Assembly (NCBI GenBank): GCA_011391085.1
Contig: JAABRD010000027.1
Coordinates: forward strand, 1 to 64,000
Length of the DNA stretch: 64,000 nucleotides
Source: Thiotrichaceae bacterium
GTDB taxonomy: Bacteria; Pseudomonadota; Gammaproteobacteria; Beggiatoales; Beggiatoaceae
Direction of reading: 5' to 3'
The notes under the pieces were generated by a model. The model had not been told where the DNA came from, made no database searches, and saw only the letters and a program-made list of their open reading frames with translations. This document shows, in pieces, positions 16,132 to 25,097 of the stretch; positions within the stretch are counted from its first letter, which is position 1, and each line of letters begins with the position of its first letter. A program made the position numbers and the translations under genes.

Positions 16132-16517
16132 GAGAACACCTCTATTTTTATTGGTGGTGTCAGTGTGGGATAACCTCTACACTGATTTGTAACCAACAGG
16201 TTGTAAAAAGCCCAAAATTCTCTTCCAGATAAAGACACTTCCAGAGAACGGTTTGCTTCCACCACCTCGTTACCTCCTTCTTTGGGGATAGGAAGGGGGC
16301 GATTGGAACGGTTAGTGATTCCCCAAATCAACGAATTTTCGGAAATGTTCCGAGGATACTGGTCACCAAATAGTGGTGGTGGTGTGCGTGTGGATGGTCG
16401 TATCGTTATTGTGCTACCGGGTTGGCTAGAAATCGTCTCATTCTTAACTCTAGCACATCCCCCAACCACTATGCTAAACACGACCATCATGATTACCGCC
16501 ATGACTTTATTTTTCAT
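16122..16517 (-). CDS. small lipoprotein, first gene of the lipoprotein operon
   Basis: 131 aa. The signal peptide MKNKVMAVIMMVVFSIVVGGC gives a lipidated Cys at about 21. A short Ser/Thr/Pro-rich linker leads to a small domain containing ENSLIWGITNRSNRPLPIP and a C-terminal pair of Cys (TNQCRG and FSCE). The layout (lipobox, linker, small domain with NRS/NNSS then L-LSGREF or LLGSQQEF) resembles the next gene, so they may be distant paralogues. A strong Shine-Dalgarno GAGGAGG lies 6 bases before the ATG. It is divergent from the TPR-CHAT gene across a 513-base AT-rich region. Confidence 0.75.
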   Translation of the reverse strand: MKNKVMAVIMMVVFSIVVGGCARVKNETISSQPGSTITIRPSTRTPPPLFGDQYPRNISENSLIWGITNRSNRPLPIPKEGGNEVVEANRSLEVSLSGREFWAFYNLLVTNQCRGYPTLTPPIKIEVFSCE

Positions 16518-17030
16518 TTTAACCTCCTCTGCAAAATTGCAATCAGCTTTCTTAAACCTTGGAGGTTTAGGAAAGCGGTGTTAACCTTCACTGTAACTCA
16601 TACATGTAGCAAAATTTGTTCCTATGCTATCTGATAGTTGACAATATCATCGGTAACGCTTTGTAAGTAAAATATAATTCAGTTATTCACAGGGTTTATT
16701 CTCATTTTGAGAAATTTTCTCGCAATTTGCGCAATTTTAGGTATTTCATTGATTTTTAAGTAGAAAAATGAGTGTCCTGACATGACAAAATGTCATACTT
16801 TTTTTTTATAAAAATCAAATACTTACATATAAACTATCCTATTTATACTGACAAAATGACATGAAATTACTTTTTTTACAATTGGAGAATTATTACAAAC
16901 ATTTTAGGGTCCTGGTGTTTTTTTAATAAATTGGCATGATTTTTCCATATTAATTGCCAGAAGGAAAAAGACGCAAAGCCAACGCTTTGGACTTCTGACA
17001 AAACACTCATTAAACACCATTTACCAAATC
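16518..17030. promoter_or_regulatory. AT-rich divergent promoter region between the lipoprotein operon and the CHAT gene
   Basis: No gene. A hairpin GCTTTCTTAAACCT/AGGTTTAGGAAAGC lies at about 16548-16578 in the operon leader. The 15-bp palindrome ATGACAAAATGTCAT (16782-16796) and a near copy CTGACAAAATGACAT (about 16848-16862) lie 66 bases apart and are candidate sites for a shared regulator. The segment is far richer in A+T than its surroundings. A short AAAGCC/GCTTTGGACTTCTG fragment of a hairpin family lies at about 16974-16998. Confidence 0.5.
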
Positions 17031-19991
17031 ATGACCCAGTTAAGAATCTTACTTCTATTCATTTGCCTCCTCAGCCTTTCGCCCCTTCTCCTTGCTACCG
17101 AATCACAACAGTTCTATATTGAATTAGAACAACTCCATTCGGAGGGAAGGCTGGCATTTGAAGAAGCAAGTGACTATCCTCTAGCACGTCAAAAATTTCA
17201 AAAGGGACTGGAATTGGCCCTGAACAATGACGAGTGGAGTGGCATTTTTCATACCGCACTTGGCATAGTTTATCAGGAGTGGGGAAAGTTTCAACAGGCC
17301 CAGGAACATTTTCAAACAGCTTTGGATATAGATTTTGAAACGGCCAATCAAATTGGTACGCTAGACACCATAAAAAAAGTGATAGCCGACTTTAATAATC
17401 TGGGCGTCGTCTATGATAACCTTGGCGAGAGGCAACGCGCCCTGATCGCGTATCAAAGCGTCCTAGAGATTCGTCGCCAATTGGGTGATCAGGAAGGGGA
17501 AAGTCAAGTTCTGACCAATCTGGGTGTGTTCTATCTCAACCAAGGAAATTATCAATCTGCGTTAGAATATTTCTCGACAGCGATGACCATTCAAACACGC
17601 CTTGCAACTCAATCGTTTGAACCAGATAAGCGTAAAGAATATCAACGGCAAATAGCTGAGAACTTTTCCAACCTGGGCATCTCTTACCAAAGTTTAGGAG
17701 ATGACTTATTGGCTTTGAAATATTTGGAACAGGCCCTCTCTCTGCAACGCGAACTCCAAAATAAGTCGGGTGAAGGGACCGTACTGAACAATCTTGGAAA
17801 TGTTTATAACCTCCGCCAAGATTATCAAAGTGCCTCTTGTCACTATCAAGCCGCTTTGGAAATTCAACGTGACTTAGAAAAACAACAGGACCAGGCAATC
17901 ACTTTGGCTAACTTGGGGGACATCTCTAGGAAACAGCAAGATTACGATAAGGCTTTGGAATATTTTCAACAGGCGCAATCCATCTATCAACAGAAGCCAA
18001 ATAAACGTGGAGAAAGTGCGGTCATCGTCAATTTGGGAGAGATTTATTATCTGAAAAGTCAAGAACAAGATCAACAACTGCTAAAGACGGCTTATCAGAC
18101 CTTTCAACGTGGGTACCAGTCCCTCCAAGAAATTCGTGGAGAAGACAGATGGCGGGCCCAAAGCGGATTGGCCAATATCGAAGTTCTATGGAAACAGTTT
18201 CCAGACGCCATTCAACATTACCAGGAGGCACTTGACAATCTTGAGGAGTTGCGCACGGGTATCAAGTCTGATAATTTCAGACAATCTTTTATGGCAGATG
18301 ATGAGAAACTGCAAGTCTATGACAACTACATGGCACTCTTGTCCCAACGAGTCCAACATCATCAAAAACAGCGAGACAGTCAAGCAACCACTCAAATGCA
18401 GAGAGAAGCCTTTGAATTGTTTGAACGTAAGCAGGGGCGAATGTTTTTGGAAGAAATGGGGAAAAGTGTGGCCGGCAGTCTGGGTCGATACCTACTCCCT
18501 TCCGAATTATGGACCAAAGAAGCACAACTGGCTAAGAGTCTTTCACAAGTCACTCAACAGTTGACCAACGAACTGGCCAAAGGTGAACCCGATATTGAAC
18601 ATCTACATGTTTTACAAACACAGCACATTGAACTGGTTAAGCAGGAGACCGAATTGCAACAACAAATCGCTATTGACCACCCAAACTATTCCGCGCTTAA
18701 ATATCCTAAACCGGTAGCTTTGGACACGTTACAACAACAAGTGTTACAAAAGAACGAGGCTATCCTGATCTATCATGTTAGGAAGAAAGCCACTGATGTC
18801 TGGCTAATTGGGCCAGGGCATTTTGAGATGTTTTCATTACCGTTGACCGCTAACACTCTGAAAGAACAAGTTGATAAGTTCCGCGAAACAGGAGTGGACT
18901 CCGCAAAGACTACCGACTCGTCAAAGTTATCAGAGTCTTTGAAAAACGCACAAAAGAAGTTTATCAACGCCAGTGCGACTCTTTATCAGACCCTATTTCC
19001 ACCGGAGATTCGTCAGCGGTTGGCAAGCGTTTCTCCCCAGATTTTATATATCGTTCCCACTGAAGCGTTATATCAGTTGCCCTTTGAGGCCCTGGTCACT
19101 GATCATTCTGAAGACAAACCGCATTATCTTATCCAAGATCATGCCGTCAGTTACTTATCTTCCGCCTCCCTGCTAAAGACGCTACGAGAGGCAAGAAACA
19201 TACGCTTGAAGACAACTTCTCAAACGTCGCGCCAGCCAGTGTTGGTCTTTACCAATCCAGACTATCCTCTTTGTCCAGAACCGAAAGGGGAGACCACAGG
19301 GGAAATAATCATGCCTACTCAACTGCGTCGACAAATTTATTTGAAGGGGATGAATATGCCAGATGGCCAAGAATGTTTTGGAAAATTGGCCGGCACGGAG
19401 GGAGAAGACATACTCAAGGTATTCGGCGTGTTTGAACCTCAACCCTCACCCTTTTTACAAAAGGATACAGAGGCTTCCAAGACCAATTTGTTGAAGTTCA
19501 ATGACAATGATGCCAAACCGGGACTAGACGATTTTCAGTACATTCTATTTTCCACTCATGCAGTGGTTCCAGACCCCGTCACTCCTCTGAATCAACCGGC
19601 GTTGATCTTATCACATAAACGGACTACTGACGACGGTTTTTTAACCATGACTGATGTATTTGGGTTAACAATGAATGCTGATTTGGTGGTATTGTCGGCT
19701 TGTAATACGGGACGCGGTGAAGCTGTCAAAGGCGAAGGAGTACGGGGGTTGACTCGTGCCTTCATGTATGCAGGCACTTCTGCGGTGGTAGTCACTTTAT
19801 GGTCAGTCGAAACTCAATCAACAGAACAATTAAGCATTCAATTGTTCCAAGAACTCAAATCCACCAAAGGAGAATTATTGGCAAAGAGTTTACAAAATGC
19901 AAAGATAGCCATGTTGAATGACCCAATCCATTTCTACCCTTATTTTTGGGCAGGGGTGGTGATATTTGGAGAGGGTCAACTTGGGAACTAA
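17031..19991 (+). CDS. secreted TPR-CHAT protein (caspase-fold protease)
   Basis: 986 aa. N-terminal signal peptide (about 1-22, ending LLLATES) predicts export to the periplasm. Residues about 40-410 hold eight or more tetratricopeptide repeats of the kinesin-light-chain type, recognisable by repeated LGVVYDNLGERQRALIAYQ-like motifs. A helical linker (about 410-560) follows. The CHAT domain (about 580-986) has the caspase-like dyad: His843 in ILFSTHAVVP and Cys891 in VVLSACNTGRGE, then GVRGLTRAFMYAGT and VVTLWSVE. Both residues are present, so it is probably an active cysteine protease or one activated by TPR-bound partners. Divergent from the lipoprotein operon and followed by a CHASE2 gene, as is common for TPR-CHAT genes of multicellular bacteria. 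Confidence 0.9.
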   Translation: MTQLRILLLFICLLSLSPLLLATESQQFYIELEQLHSEGRLAFEEASDYPLARQKFQKGLELALNNDEWSGIFHTALGIVYQEWGKFQQAQEHFQTALDIDFETANQIGTLDTIKKVIADFNNLGVVYDNLGERQRALIAYQSVLEIRRQLGDQEGESQVLTNLGVFYLNQGNYQSALEYFSTAMTIQTRLATQSFEPDKRKEYQRQIAENFSNLGISYQSLGDDLLALKYLEQALSLQRELQNKSGEGTVLNNLGNVYNLRQDYQSASCHYQAALEIQRDLEKQQDQAITLANLGDISRKQQDYDKALEYFQQAQSIYQQKPNKRGESAVIVNLGEIYYLKSQEQDQQLLKTAYQTFQRGYQSLQEIRGEDRWRAQSGLANIEVLWKQFPDAIQHYQEALDNLEELRTGIKSDNFRQSFMADDEKLQVYDNYMALLSQRVQHHQKQRDSQATTQMQREAFELFERKQGRMFLEEMGKSVAGSLGRYLLPSELWTKEAQLAKSLSQVTQQLTNELAKGEPDIEHLHVLQTQHIELVKQETELQQQIAIDHPNYSALKYPKPVALDTLQQQVLQKNEAILIYHVRKKATDVWLIGPGHFEMFSLPLTANTLKEQVDKFRETGVDSAKTTDSSKLSESLKNAQKKFINASATLYQTLFPPEIRQRLASVSPQILYIVPTEALYQLPFEALVTDHSEDKPHYLIQDHAVSYLSSASLLKTLREARNIRLKTTSQTSRQPVLVFTNPDYPLCPEPKGETTGEIIMPTQLRRQIYLKGMNMPDGQECFGKLAGTEGEDILKVFGVFEPQPSPFLQKDTEASKTNLLKFNDNDAKPGLDDFQYILFSTHAVVPDPVTPLNQPALILSHKRTTDDGFLTMTDVFGLTMNADLVVLSACNTGRGEAVKGEGVRGLTRAFMYAGTSAVVVTLWSVETQSTEQLSIQLFQELKSTKGELLAKSLQNAKIAMLNDPIHFYPYFWAGVVIFGEGQLGN

Positions 19992-20571
19992 AATAGTTGG
20001 AGGTGATGCAATGTGGGTTCTCTGTCTGAACTCTGATTAGAATGATTTTCAGATTGACTATGATTGGTCAAGCCTCCTTTCATAGCCCTCATTTAATCAT
20101 CTCAATCAGAGTTCCAGACCGACGAGAAACCGCACGATATTTCACACACATCATATATAGTAATATTCATCATCATTTGTACCCCCCTGCCCCCGTACAC
20201 GGGGGGAGTGACTCCCCCCCGCGTGCGGGGGGGCAGGGGGGGGTACAAATGAGAAGGAATATTACTAATATGTGAAAGACAAAATGAAAGGAAGTGCGTG
20301 TGTTCAGCCCCTCTGTGTCTCTTATTCTCATCACACACATCATATACATCATACACATCACAGTTTCAGATTATCACCCACTCTGCATCACTACCAATTC
20401 CATAATCTCAGGGCTTACGCAATCGTGTTTGTCACCCGTTGAGTTGACCCCCCTAGCCCCCCCGCACGCGGGGGGGAATCACTCCCACCCCGCGTGCGGG
20501 GAGGGGTGAGTGCGTAAGTCCATAATCCGTTTAATTCGTCAATCCATTGTAGTCACTTAGAGAGAACCATT
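19992..20571. repeat. nested small repeat elements between the CHAT and CHASE2 genes
   Basis: 20004-20150 is a copy of the ~150-bp element also found inverted at 36931-37090 (GATGCAATGTGGGT end, internal TCTGATTAGAATGATTTTCA). Its far end is interrupted by a second element (20150-20274) with ends TATAGTAATATT (20156-20167) and AATATTACTAATA (20258-20270), also present at 59625-59740. The second element contains a C-run/G-run palindrome at 20186-20245. CACCCACTCTGCATCACTACC near 20375 looks like the displaced end of the first element. Another CCCCC/GGGGG palindrome lies at about 20449-20505. No gene is seen. Confidence 0.75.
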
Positions 20572-21996
20572 ATGCAAATCTCATCTTTTTTCCATCGCCT
20601 CTCACATAACCTTCTGATAGGTTTTGGTGTTAGCCTATTATTTTTGCCATTCCATGATACCCACTTTTTCCACCAAGTGGAAGACTGGGCTATTGATGTC
20701 GTGATCAAACTACACAGTGGAACTCCACCGGCAAAGCTTGACACACCTTCGTTTGTCTGGCTAGACATTGATGAACCCACTTATCGCAACTGGGGAGAAC
20801 CATTGATGACGCCGCGTGACAAACTGTTGCAACTACTTAAAGTTGCGGTGCGAGAACAAGCTAAAATCGTGGTAGTGGACATTGATTTAAGTTGTCCCAC
20901 TGAGTTAACGTGTCCCCTCGACCGTCGTCTCGCGTCGTTAGACAAACTTGGCAACCAAAACGACAAAGAGTTATACAATTTTTTGGCCAGTTATGAAGCC
21001 ACTTACTGTCAAAAAAGAAAGTGTCCATATCTGTTTCTGGCGAGAAACACTCGTAATCCACTAGATTCTAATTTTCCTTATCGAGAACCAGTCGCATCAT
21101 TTTTGGAACCGGTCATCAAAGACTCCCCACAACTTCATTGGGCCTCCACTTTGTTTGACCTAGCCGATGACCAAAGACTCCGCCGATGGCATTTGTGGCA
21201 ACCAACATGTGATGGCGAAGTCGCTGGTGTACTTCCCTCCATGCAGTGGCTAACGCAACAAATTATGGAGAATGGAAATACGGGGCAAGATATTTTGAAA
21301 AAGTATGTGCCGCACTGCCCATCCGTTCAAGCACAAAGTGGCCACGTTCTTCCTGAAGAGGAGGGGGGCTGGTTTGACCTTGTCAAACAGACTATGACTT
21401 CTATCAAACAAGCCGTCACCAAGTGTTTGGGGGGGCACATAGACCCTTTAGAAGACTCCGAATTGAAACGTCGAATTCTCTATCGAATACCCTGGTCAGA
21501 AATACGACTCCCAACCATGGCAGACGGCCATCTGTTACTGGATATTATACCGGCCCAACACATCACTGATAACGGTAAAAATAAACCATTGGCGCCTGAC
21601 TTCCTCAAGGGAAGAATAGTGGTCATTGGAGGCAGTTACGAAAGTAGTCGAGATATTTATGCAACGCCCATTGGTAGAATGCCTGGTGCCTTGGTACTCA
21701 TCAATGCCATTCATTCTCGCTTGCAACATGGCGAACTTCATCCGCCGGAATGTTGGAAAATGGTGCTGACTGAGATAAGTCTAATTGTTCTGATGAGTCT
21801 CGTTTTTAGTTATTTTTCAGCCTTTTCTGGCCTCTTGGTATCTGGTTTTATTATTATTTTCATATTCGTGCCACTCTTGACATTCTCGCTGTTTGATAAG
21901 TATGGAGTTTGGTTAGACTTTGCCATTCCTTTGCTGGCGGTACAACTTCACTATTTACACCTCAGATGTAAAGAAAAATCGGCGACACCTTCTTGA
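20572..21996 (+). CDS. CHASE2-domain membrane protein
   Basis: 474 aa. One N-terminal transmembrane segment (about 12-28), a large extracytoplasmic CHASE2 sensor domain (about 45-385) and three hydrophobic C-terminal segments (about 395-465), ending in a short tail with no kinase, cyclase or other output domain. CHASE2 hallmarks are FVWLDIDEPTYRNWGEP, TPRDKLLQLL, VVVDIDLS and the downstream LKGRIVVIGGSYESSRDIYATPIG with GALVLINAIHSRL. CHASE2 domains sense unknown extracellular signals. Without an output domain it probably works with a partner, most plausibly the neighbouring TPR-CHAT protein. Its stop codon lies inside the first copy of a 54-bp direct repeat. Confidence 0.88.
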   Translation: MQISSFFHRLSHNLLIGFGVSLLFLPFHDTHFFHQVEDWAIDVVIKLHSGTPPAKLDTPSFVWLDIDEPTYRNWGEPLMTPRDKLLQLLKVAVREQAKIVVVDIDLSCPTELTCPLDRRLASLDKLGNQNDKELYNFLASYEATYCQKRKCPYLFLARNTRNPLDSNFPYREPVASFLEPVIKDSPQLHWASTLFDLADDQRLRRWHLWQPTCDGEVAGVLPSMQWLTQQIMENGNTGQDILKKYVPHCPSVQAQSGHVLPEEEGGWFDLVKQTMTSIKQAVTKCLGGHIDPLEDSELKRRILYRIPWSEIRLPTMADGHLLLDIIPAQHITDNGKNKPLAPDFLKGRIVVIGGSYESSRDIYATPIGRMPGALVLINAIHSRLQHGELHPPECWKMVLTEISLIVLMSLVFSYFSAFSGLLVSGFIIIFIFVPLLTFSLFDKYGVWLDFAIPLLAVQLHYLHLRCKEKSATPS

Positions 21997-22284
21997 AGAG
22001 TGGGGAGGTGCCTACGGCCGGCCGGCTAAAGCCTCCACTCCACCGGCTAGTGAAGGAACACGCCGGTGGACTTACGGCTTTAGCCGGTGGAGTGGAGGCT
22101 TTAGCCGGTGGAGTGGAGGCTTTAGCCGGTGGAGTGGAGGTTTTAGCCGGTGGAGTGGAGGCTTTAGCCGGTGGAGTGGAGGCTTTAGCCGGTGGAGTGG
22201 AGGCTTTAGCCGGCCGGCAGTCGGCCCCTTCTTGAAGAGTGGGGAGGTGCCTACGGCCGGCCGGCTAAAGCCTCCACTCCACCG
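21992..22284. repeat. six 21-bp tandem repeats bracketed by 54-bp direct repeats
   Basis: The unit GGTGGAGTGGAGGCTTTAGCC is repeated six times from 22086 to 22211 (one copy has GGTTTT). It is bracketed by a 54-bp direct repeat at 21992-22045 and 22231-22284 that includes GGCCGGCCGGCTAAAGCC. Unit length is a multiple of 3, but it codes for no recognisable protein. It is an expanded form of the window's main hairpin family. Confidence 0.9.
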
Positions 22285-22406
22285 TACAAGGCTTTGGTGG
22301 GGGCGAACTCACACACTAAAATAGGTGTTGCACACAAGGTTACTAGATGTCTTAGTTTTGTAATTATTTCTCTCCCAGTTTTTCTCGTTAATTAGGAGGT
22401 CTTTCT

Positions 22407-23399
22407 ATGAACTTTACTCTGAAACACTCTGTCAGTCTTATCCTTGTTGGTCTAACTTCTGTGGTCCACGCCAACCCGCCAGAGATAGTGGGGCGGATTG
22501 AAAACTTTGATGGTTATTTGGAACCGTTTACTGTCAAAGTTGGTGGCAAAGAAATGGTAGTTCCCAGGTCCTATACTCTCCTCCGTAACGACCAAGTGTT
22601 AGAAATCAATCTCTTGACTGAATTACAGACCGGTGACCGTCTCATTGTAAATGACGGAAAACATCATCTGGAGTTGAAATTGGCCGGTGAAAAATTGCTG
22701 GTCAATGTGTCTCTGGAAAATTCACCTTATACGGTGACAACCAAGAATAAGATTCCTACTTGGGGTGGGAATGTTATAGATTCGTTAGTAGATTGGTTGA
22801 CGAATACACATCAGCAAGAGGTGACGGCAGTCCCCGTAATGACCAAGGGTGCCCAGGATTCGAACAAAAAACCTAAAATAGGGTTGTTAGATGTAGAAGA
22901 AGAGGCATCCCCTAAGCAGTTGATGAAGATCGCGGAAACACGACCTCTATTTCTTGCGTGGACAGATGGCAAACCTCCTTATCAAGTGAGTATCAAATCA
23001 GGACGAGATGGGCAAGAAACACTGTTTTCAACGGACCAACTCCAAACTCAAACCTTGTCTATTCCTGAGTTGCCATTGAAAGTTGGCGAATATCGAGTCT
23101 TACTTCAAGATGCCAATTCTCATCTTGTGGAATACCACTTTAGCGTCGTGGAAGCGGCCAAACCTGATTATCCTGCCTCATTGACTGATGAGAGTTTGGA
23201 AGACGCCACCCGCATAGCTTTACAAGCGACCTGGTTAGCCAAACAAGATAATGGCAAATGGTCATTTGAAAGTTATCAACAAGCGGCCGCTTTTCTTGGA
23301 CAACCAGACTGTCAAAGGGAGGCCGAACAAGGGCTAGAAAAATGCCATTTTGTCCGTTTGTTAAGCGATTTCTTAGTTCAAGGTTGGATGGTAGAATAG
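22407..23399 (+). CDS. secreted FecR-like/beta-domain protein of the CHAT-CHASE2 locus
   Basis: 330 aa with a signal peptide (cleavage likely after VHA at about 22) and an excellent RBS (AGGAGG, 7 bases before the ATG). The N-terminal half has ELQTGDRLIVNDGKHHLELK, reminiscent of the FecR fold often found next to CHASE2 and CHAT genes; this is a weak resemblance. A middle segment with RPLFLAWTDGKPPYQVSI and LKVGEYRVLLQDANSHLVEY looks like an Ig-like beta domain (about 175-250). The C-terminal part (about 260-330) is helical with paired Cys residues. Function unknown; it could bind ligand or scaffold the periplasmic parts of its neighbours. Confidence 0.72.
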   Translation: MNFTLKHSVSLILVGLTSVVHANPPEIVGRIENFDGYLEPFTVKVGGKEMVVPRSYTLLRNDQVLEINLLTELQTGDRLIVNDGKHHLELKLAGEKLLVNVSLENSPYTVTTKNKIPTWGGNVIDSLVDWLTNTHQQEVTAVPVMTKGAQDSNKKPKIGLLDVEEEASPKQLMKIAETRPLFLAWTDGKPPYQVSIKSGRDGQETLFSTDQLQTQTLSIPELPLKVGEYRVLLQDANSHLVEYHFSVVEAAKPDYPASLTDESLEDATRIALQATWLAKQDNGKWSFESYQQAAAFLGQPDCQREAEQGLEKCHFVRLLSDFLVQGWMVE

Positions 23400-23436
23400 T
23401 CGTAGAGTAGCAGTAATCATTCAGAAATCGGTAGCC

Positions 23437-23525
23437 AGGTAGGGTGCGTTAGGCGCGTCTGTTTGCGCCGCAACGCACCTTTTGGTATCCCGAAAGGGTG
23501 CGTTACGCTATCGCTAACGCACCCT
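23437..23525. repeat. GGGTGCGTTA-type inverted repeat
   Basis: GTAGGGTGCGTTAGGCGCG and the inverse CGCTAACGCACCCTAC flank an inner pair AACGCACCTTTTGG/CCCGAAAGGGTGCGTT. Related pieces occur at 9321-9382 and 11688-11710. It is a small mobile or REP-like element. Confidence 0.65.
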
Positions 23526-23549
23526 ACGCCACTACGCCACCCTCTTCCC

Positions 23550-23700
23550 TTACTTCTTCCGCACCGTCACCCCAATGCCATTATCCACTGTTGCGGTATG
23601 ATGATTATACACCACCGTCCCGTTGTCTTGGAGGCGATAGCCAAAGCTAATGCTTAGGCATCCTCTGGCGTAAAGCTGGAACAATGGACCACGGTGGGCA
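23550..23700 (-). pseudogene. frameshifted C-terminal remnant of an unknown protein
   Basis: On the minus strand the frame ending at the TAA at 23550-23552 reads SISFGYRLQDNGTVVYNH then a Thr/Val-rich stretch ending GVTVRKK. Immediately upstream a different frame reads LPTVVHCSSFTPEDA and then meets a stop, and the two would join smoothly as FTPEDA-SISFGYRL with one frameshift. Both halves look protein-like, so a decayed gene end is likely. The family is not recognised. Confidence 0.35.
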
Positions 23701-23741
23701 GTTTCCAGTTTAAACTAGGATGATTCAAACAACTTAATCTT

Positions 23742-25016
23742 TCATTTTTGTTTAAACAATCTATCGTACTTGACATTATCTCCAGGGACCAACTCATAGC
23801 ATGTATCTACCGCTTTGACTTCTTGCGCTTCCTGTAGCAACTCGCTAACCGTGACAAACTCATATCCCTGTCGTTTTAGCCAGGGAATGAGTTCTTCTAA
23901 GGCACCCGCTGTACCATGACCGCGACCATTGGCATGGGCGATGATAATTGACCCAGGTTTGACTTGTTTCTTGACAATGTTGATAATGCCCTTAGCCGTT
24001 TGTTTTGGGGAAGGATCAGCCGTTACCACATCCCATTGGATGGCCAGTAATTGCTGTTGTCTGAGGAAATCTAGGGACTCGCTGTTACATCTACCATACG
24101 GGAAACGAACAGTACGCATTTCAGGAATCTGATGGTAACCAGATGCTACAAGTTCGTCACGAAATTCTTCATAGACTCTTTGAGTTTTCAATATTTGCCG
24201 TTGCATTTCCTCGCCATGTAAAACGGCTAGATTGCCATGGGACCAAGTGTGATTGCCAAGTTCAAAAAGCAGGTTAGTCATCAACTCTTTAGTTTCTTGA
24301 GAGTGTGATTGCATCCATTTTCCACCGGCATAAAAAGTTGCTTTGACCCCGTTTTTGATTAGTTGTTCAACCACCGCACGGTCGTAACCTGCAACTTCAT
24401 TCTCTCGTTCACATAAGTCGAATGTTAAAGCTACCAATTTTTGATTTTCGCCCAGTATCACACTACGAATAGATTTACCAAGGAGATTATGAGAGAGTGG
24501 GGGTGGAAAGCCATAAGGGTATTTGCCTTCAACTAATTGTGCTTGAACGGATTCTGGTTGTTGTTGAGGCGATGGTTGTGAATCGTGAGAAATGGATGAA
24601 TTTAAACGTTGTTCTAAGGAATCTTTTGTGATCATCCAACTACCGTCTTTTTGAGTGAGCTCTATATCGAAATCGAAACCAGTCATCTTGGTTTCTCGAC
24701 TGGCATCATGGCGAATCGAACTATAAGTTGCTGTCATGAAAGCGGTATTTTCAGTTTGACTGGTGATGGTGAAATTTTTAAATTCTGACCCATCACCGCG
24801 CATTAAGTCCCACAATCTTCTACAATCAGCCTGAGAGTAATTAAATCTAAGTTGAATAGCCATTTGGCAATCTTCCCTCGAAAGGGCTGTATAGAAAATT
24901 TTGGCAACTTGTTCTGGCGTGTTTACATAAGGTTTTGGTGCCGCCAAAAGATTCCCTGAAATTCCTAGAATCAGAAAGAGGGTGACCCAAAGGCGAGTGT
25001 GTAGTGATATTGACAT
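23742..25016 (-). CDS. secreted polysaccharide deacetylase with N-terminal NTF2-like domain
   Basis: 424 aa with a signal peptide (cleavage near LLAAP, about 26). An NTF2-like region (about 30-145) starts VNTPEQVAKIFYTALSRED. The NodB domain (about 190-400) has motif 1 as LTFDLCE (the usual second Asp of TFDDG is replaced), the metal-binding HTWSHGNL (H-x3-H), RFPYGRCN and a late IIIAHANGRGHG. It is likely a CE4 deacetylase acting on peptidoglycan or exopolysaccharide N-acetyl groups; activity is probable because the TFDLCE form is found in a natural subfamily. It shares an EQV-x2-xY start in the NTF2-like part with the next minus-strand gene. Confidence 0.85.
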   Translation of the reverse strand: MSISLHTRLWVTLFLILGISGNLLAAPKPYVNTPEQVAKIFYTALSREDCQMAIQLRFNYSQADCRRLWDLMRGDGSEFKNFTITSQTENTAFMTATYSSIRHDASRETKMTGFDFDIELTQKDGSWMITKDSLEQRLNSSISHDSQPSPQQQPESVQAQLVEGKYPYGFPPPLSHNLLGKSIRSVILGENQKLVALTFDLCERENEVAGYDRAVVEQLIKNGVKATFYAGGKWMQSHSQETKELMTNLLFELGNHTWSHGNLAVLHGEEMQRQILKTQRVYEEFRDELVASGYHQIPEMRTVRFPYGRCNSESLDFLRQQQLLAIQWDVVTADPSPKQTAKGIINIVKKQVKPGSIIIAHANGRGHGTAGALEELIPWLKRQGYEFVTVSELLQEAQEVKAVDTCYELVPGDNVKYDRLFKQK

Positions 25017-25097
25017 ATTTTAGTTTCCCTTTACCAAGCATCATAGAATTTAAATTGAATGAGAAAAATTGGCTGATGGTTGGTAATTTTGGTTTAT

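Noticed and set aside
16630-16680. TTGACA (16638) and TATAAT (16673) as one promoter
   Set aside because: Spacing is 29 bases, too long for a sigma-70 promoter.
16920-16975. Sigma-54 promoter (TTGGCAT...TTGCCA) before the CHAT gene
   Set aside because: The spacing and the -12 element do not fit TGGC-N10-TTGC.
20173-20275. C-run/G-run palindrome as a rho-independent terminator of the CHAT gene
   Set aside because: It lies about 190 bases past the stop inside a mobile-like element and has no T-run.
21992-22284. Possible CRISPR array
   Set aside because: Units of 21 bp are contiguous with no unique spacers.
21920-22324. Open frames through the 21-bp array (GFSRWSG and ALAGGVE repeats)
   Set aside because: Same reason: a product of the 21-bp unit, overlapping the CHASE2 gene end, with no start signal.
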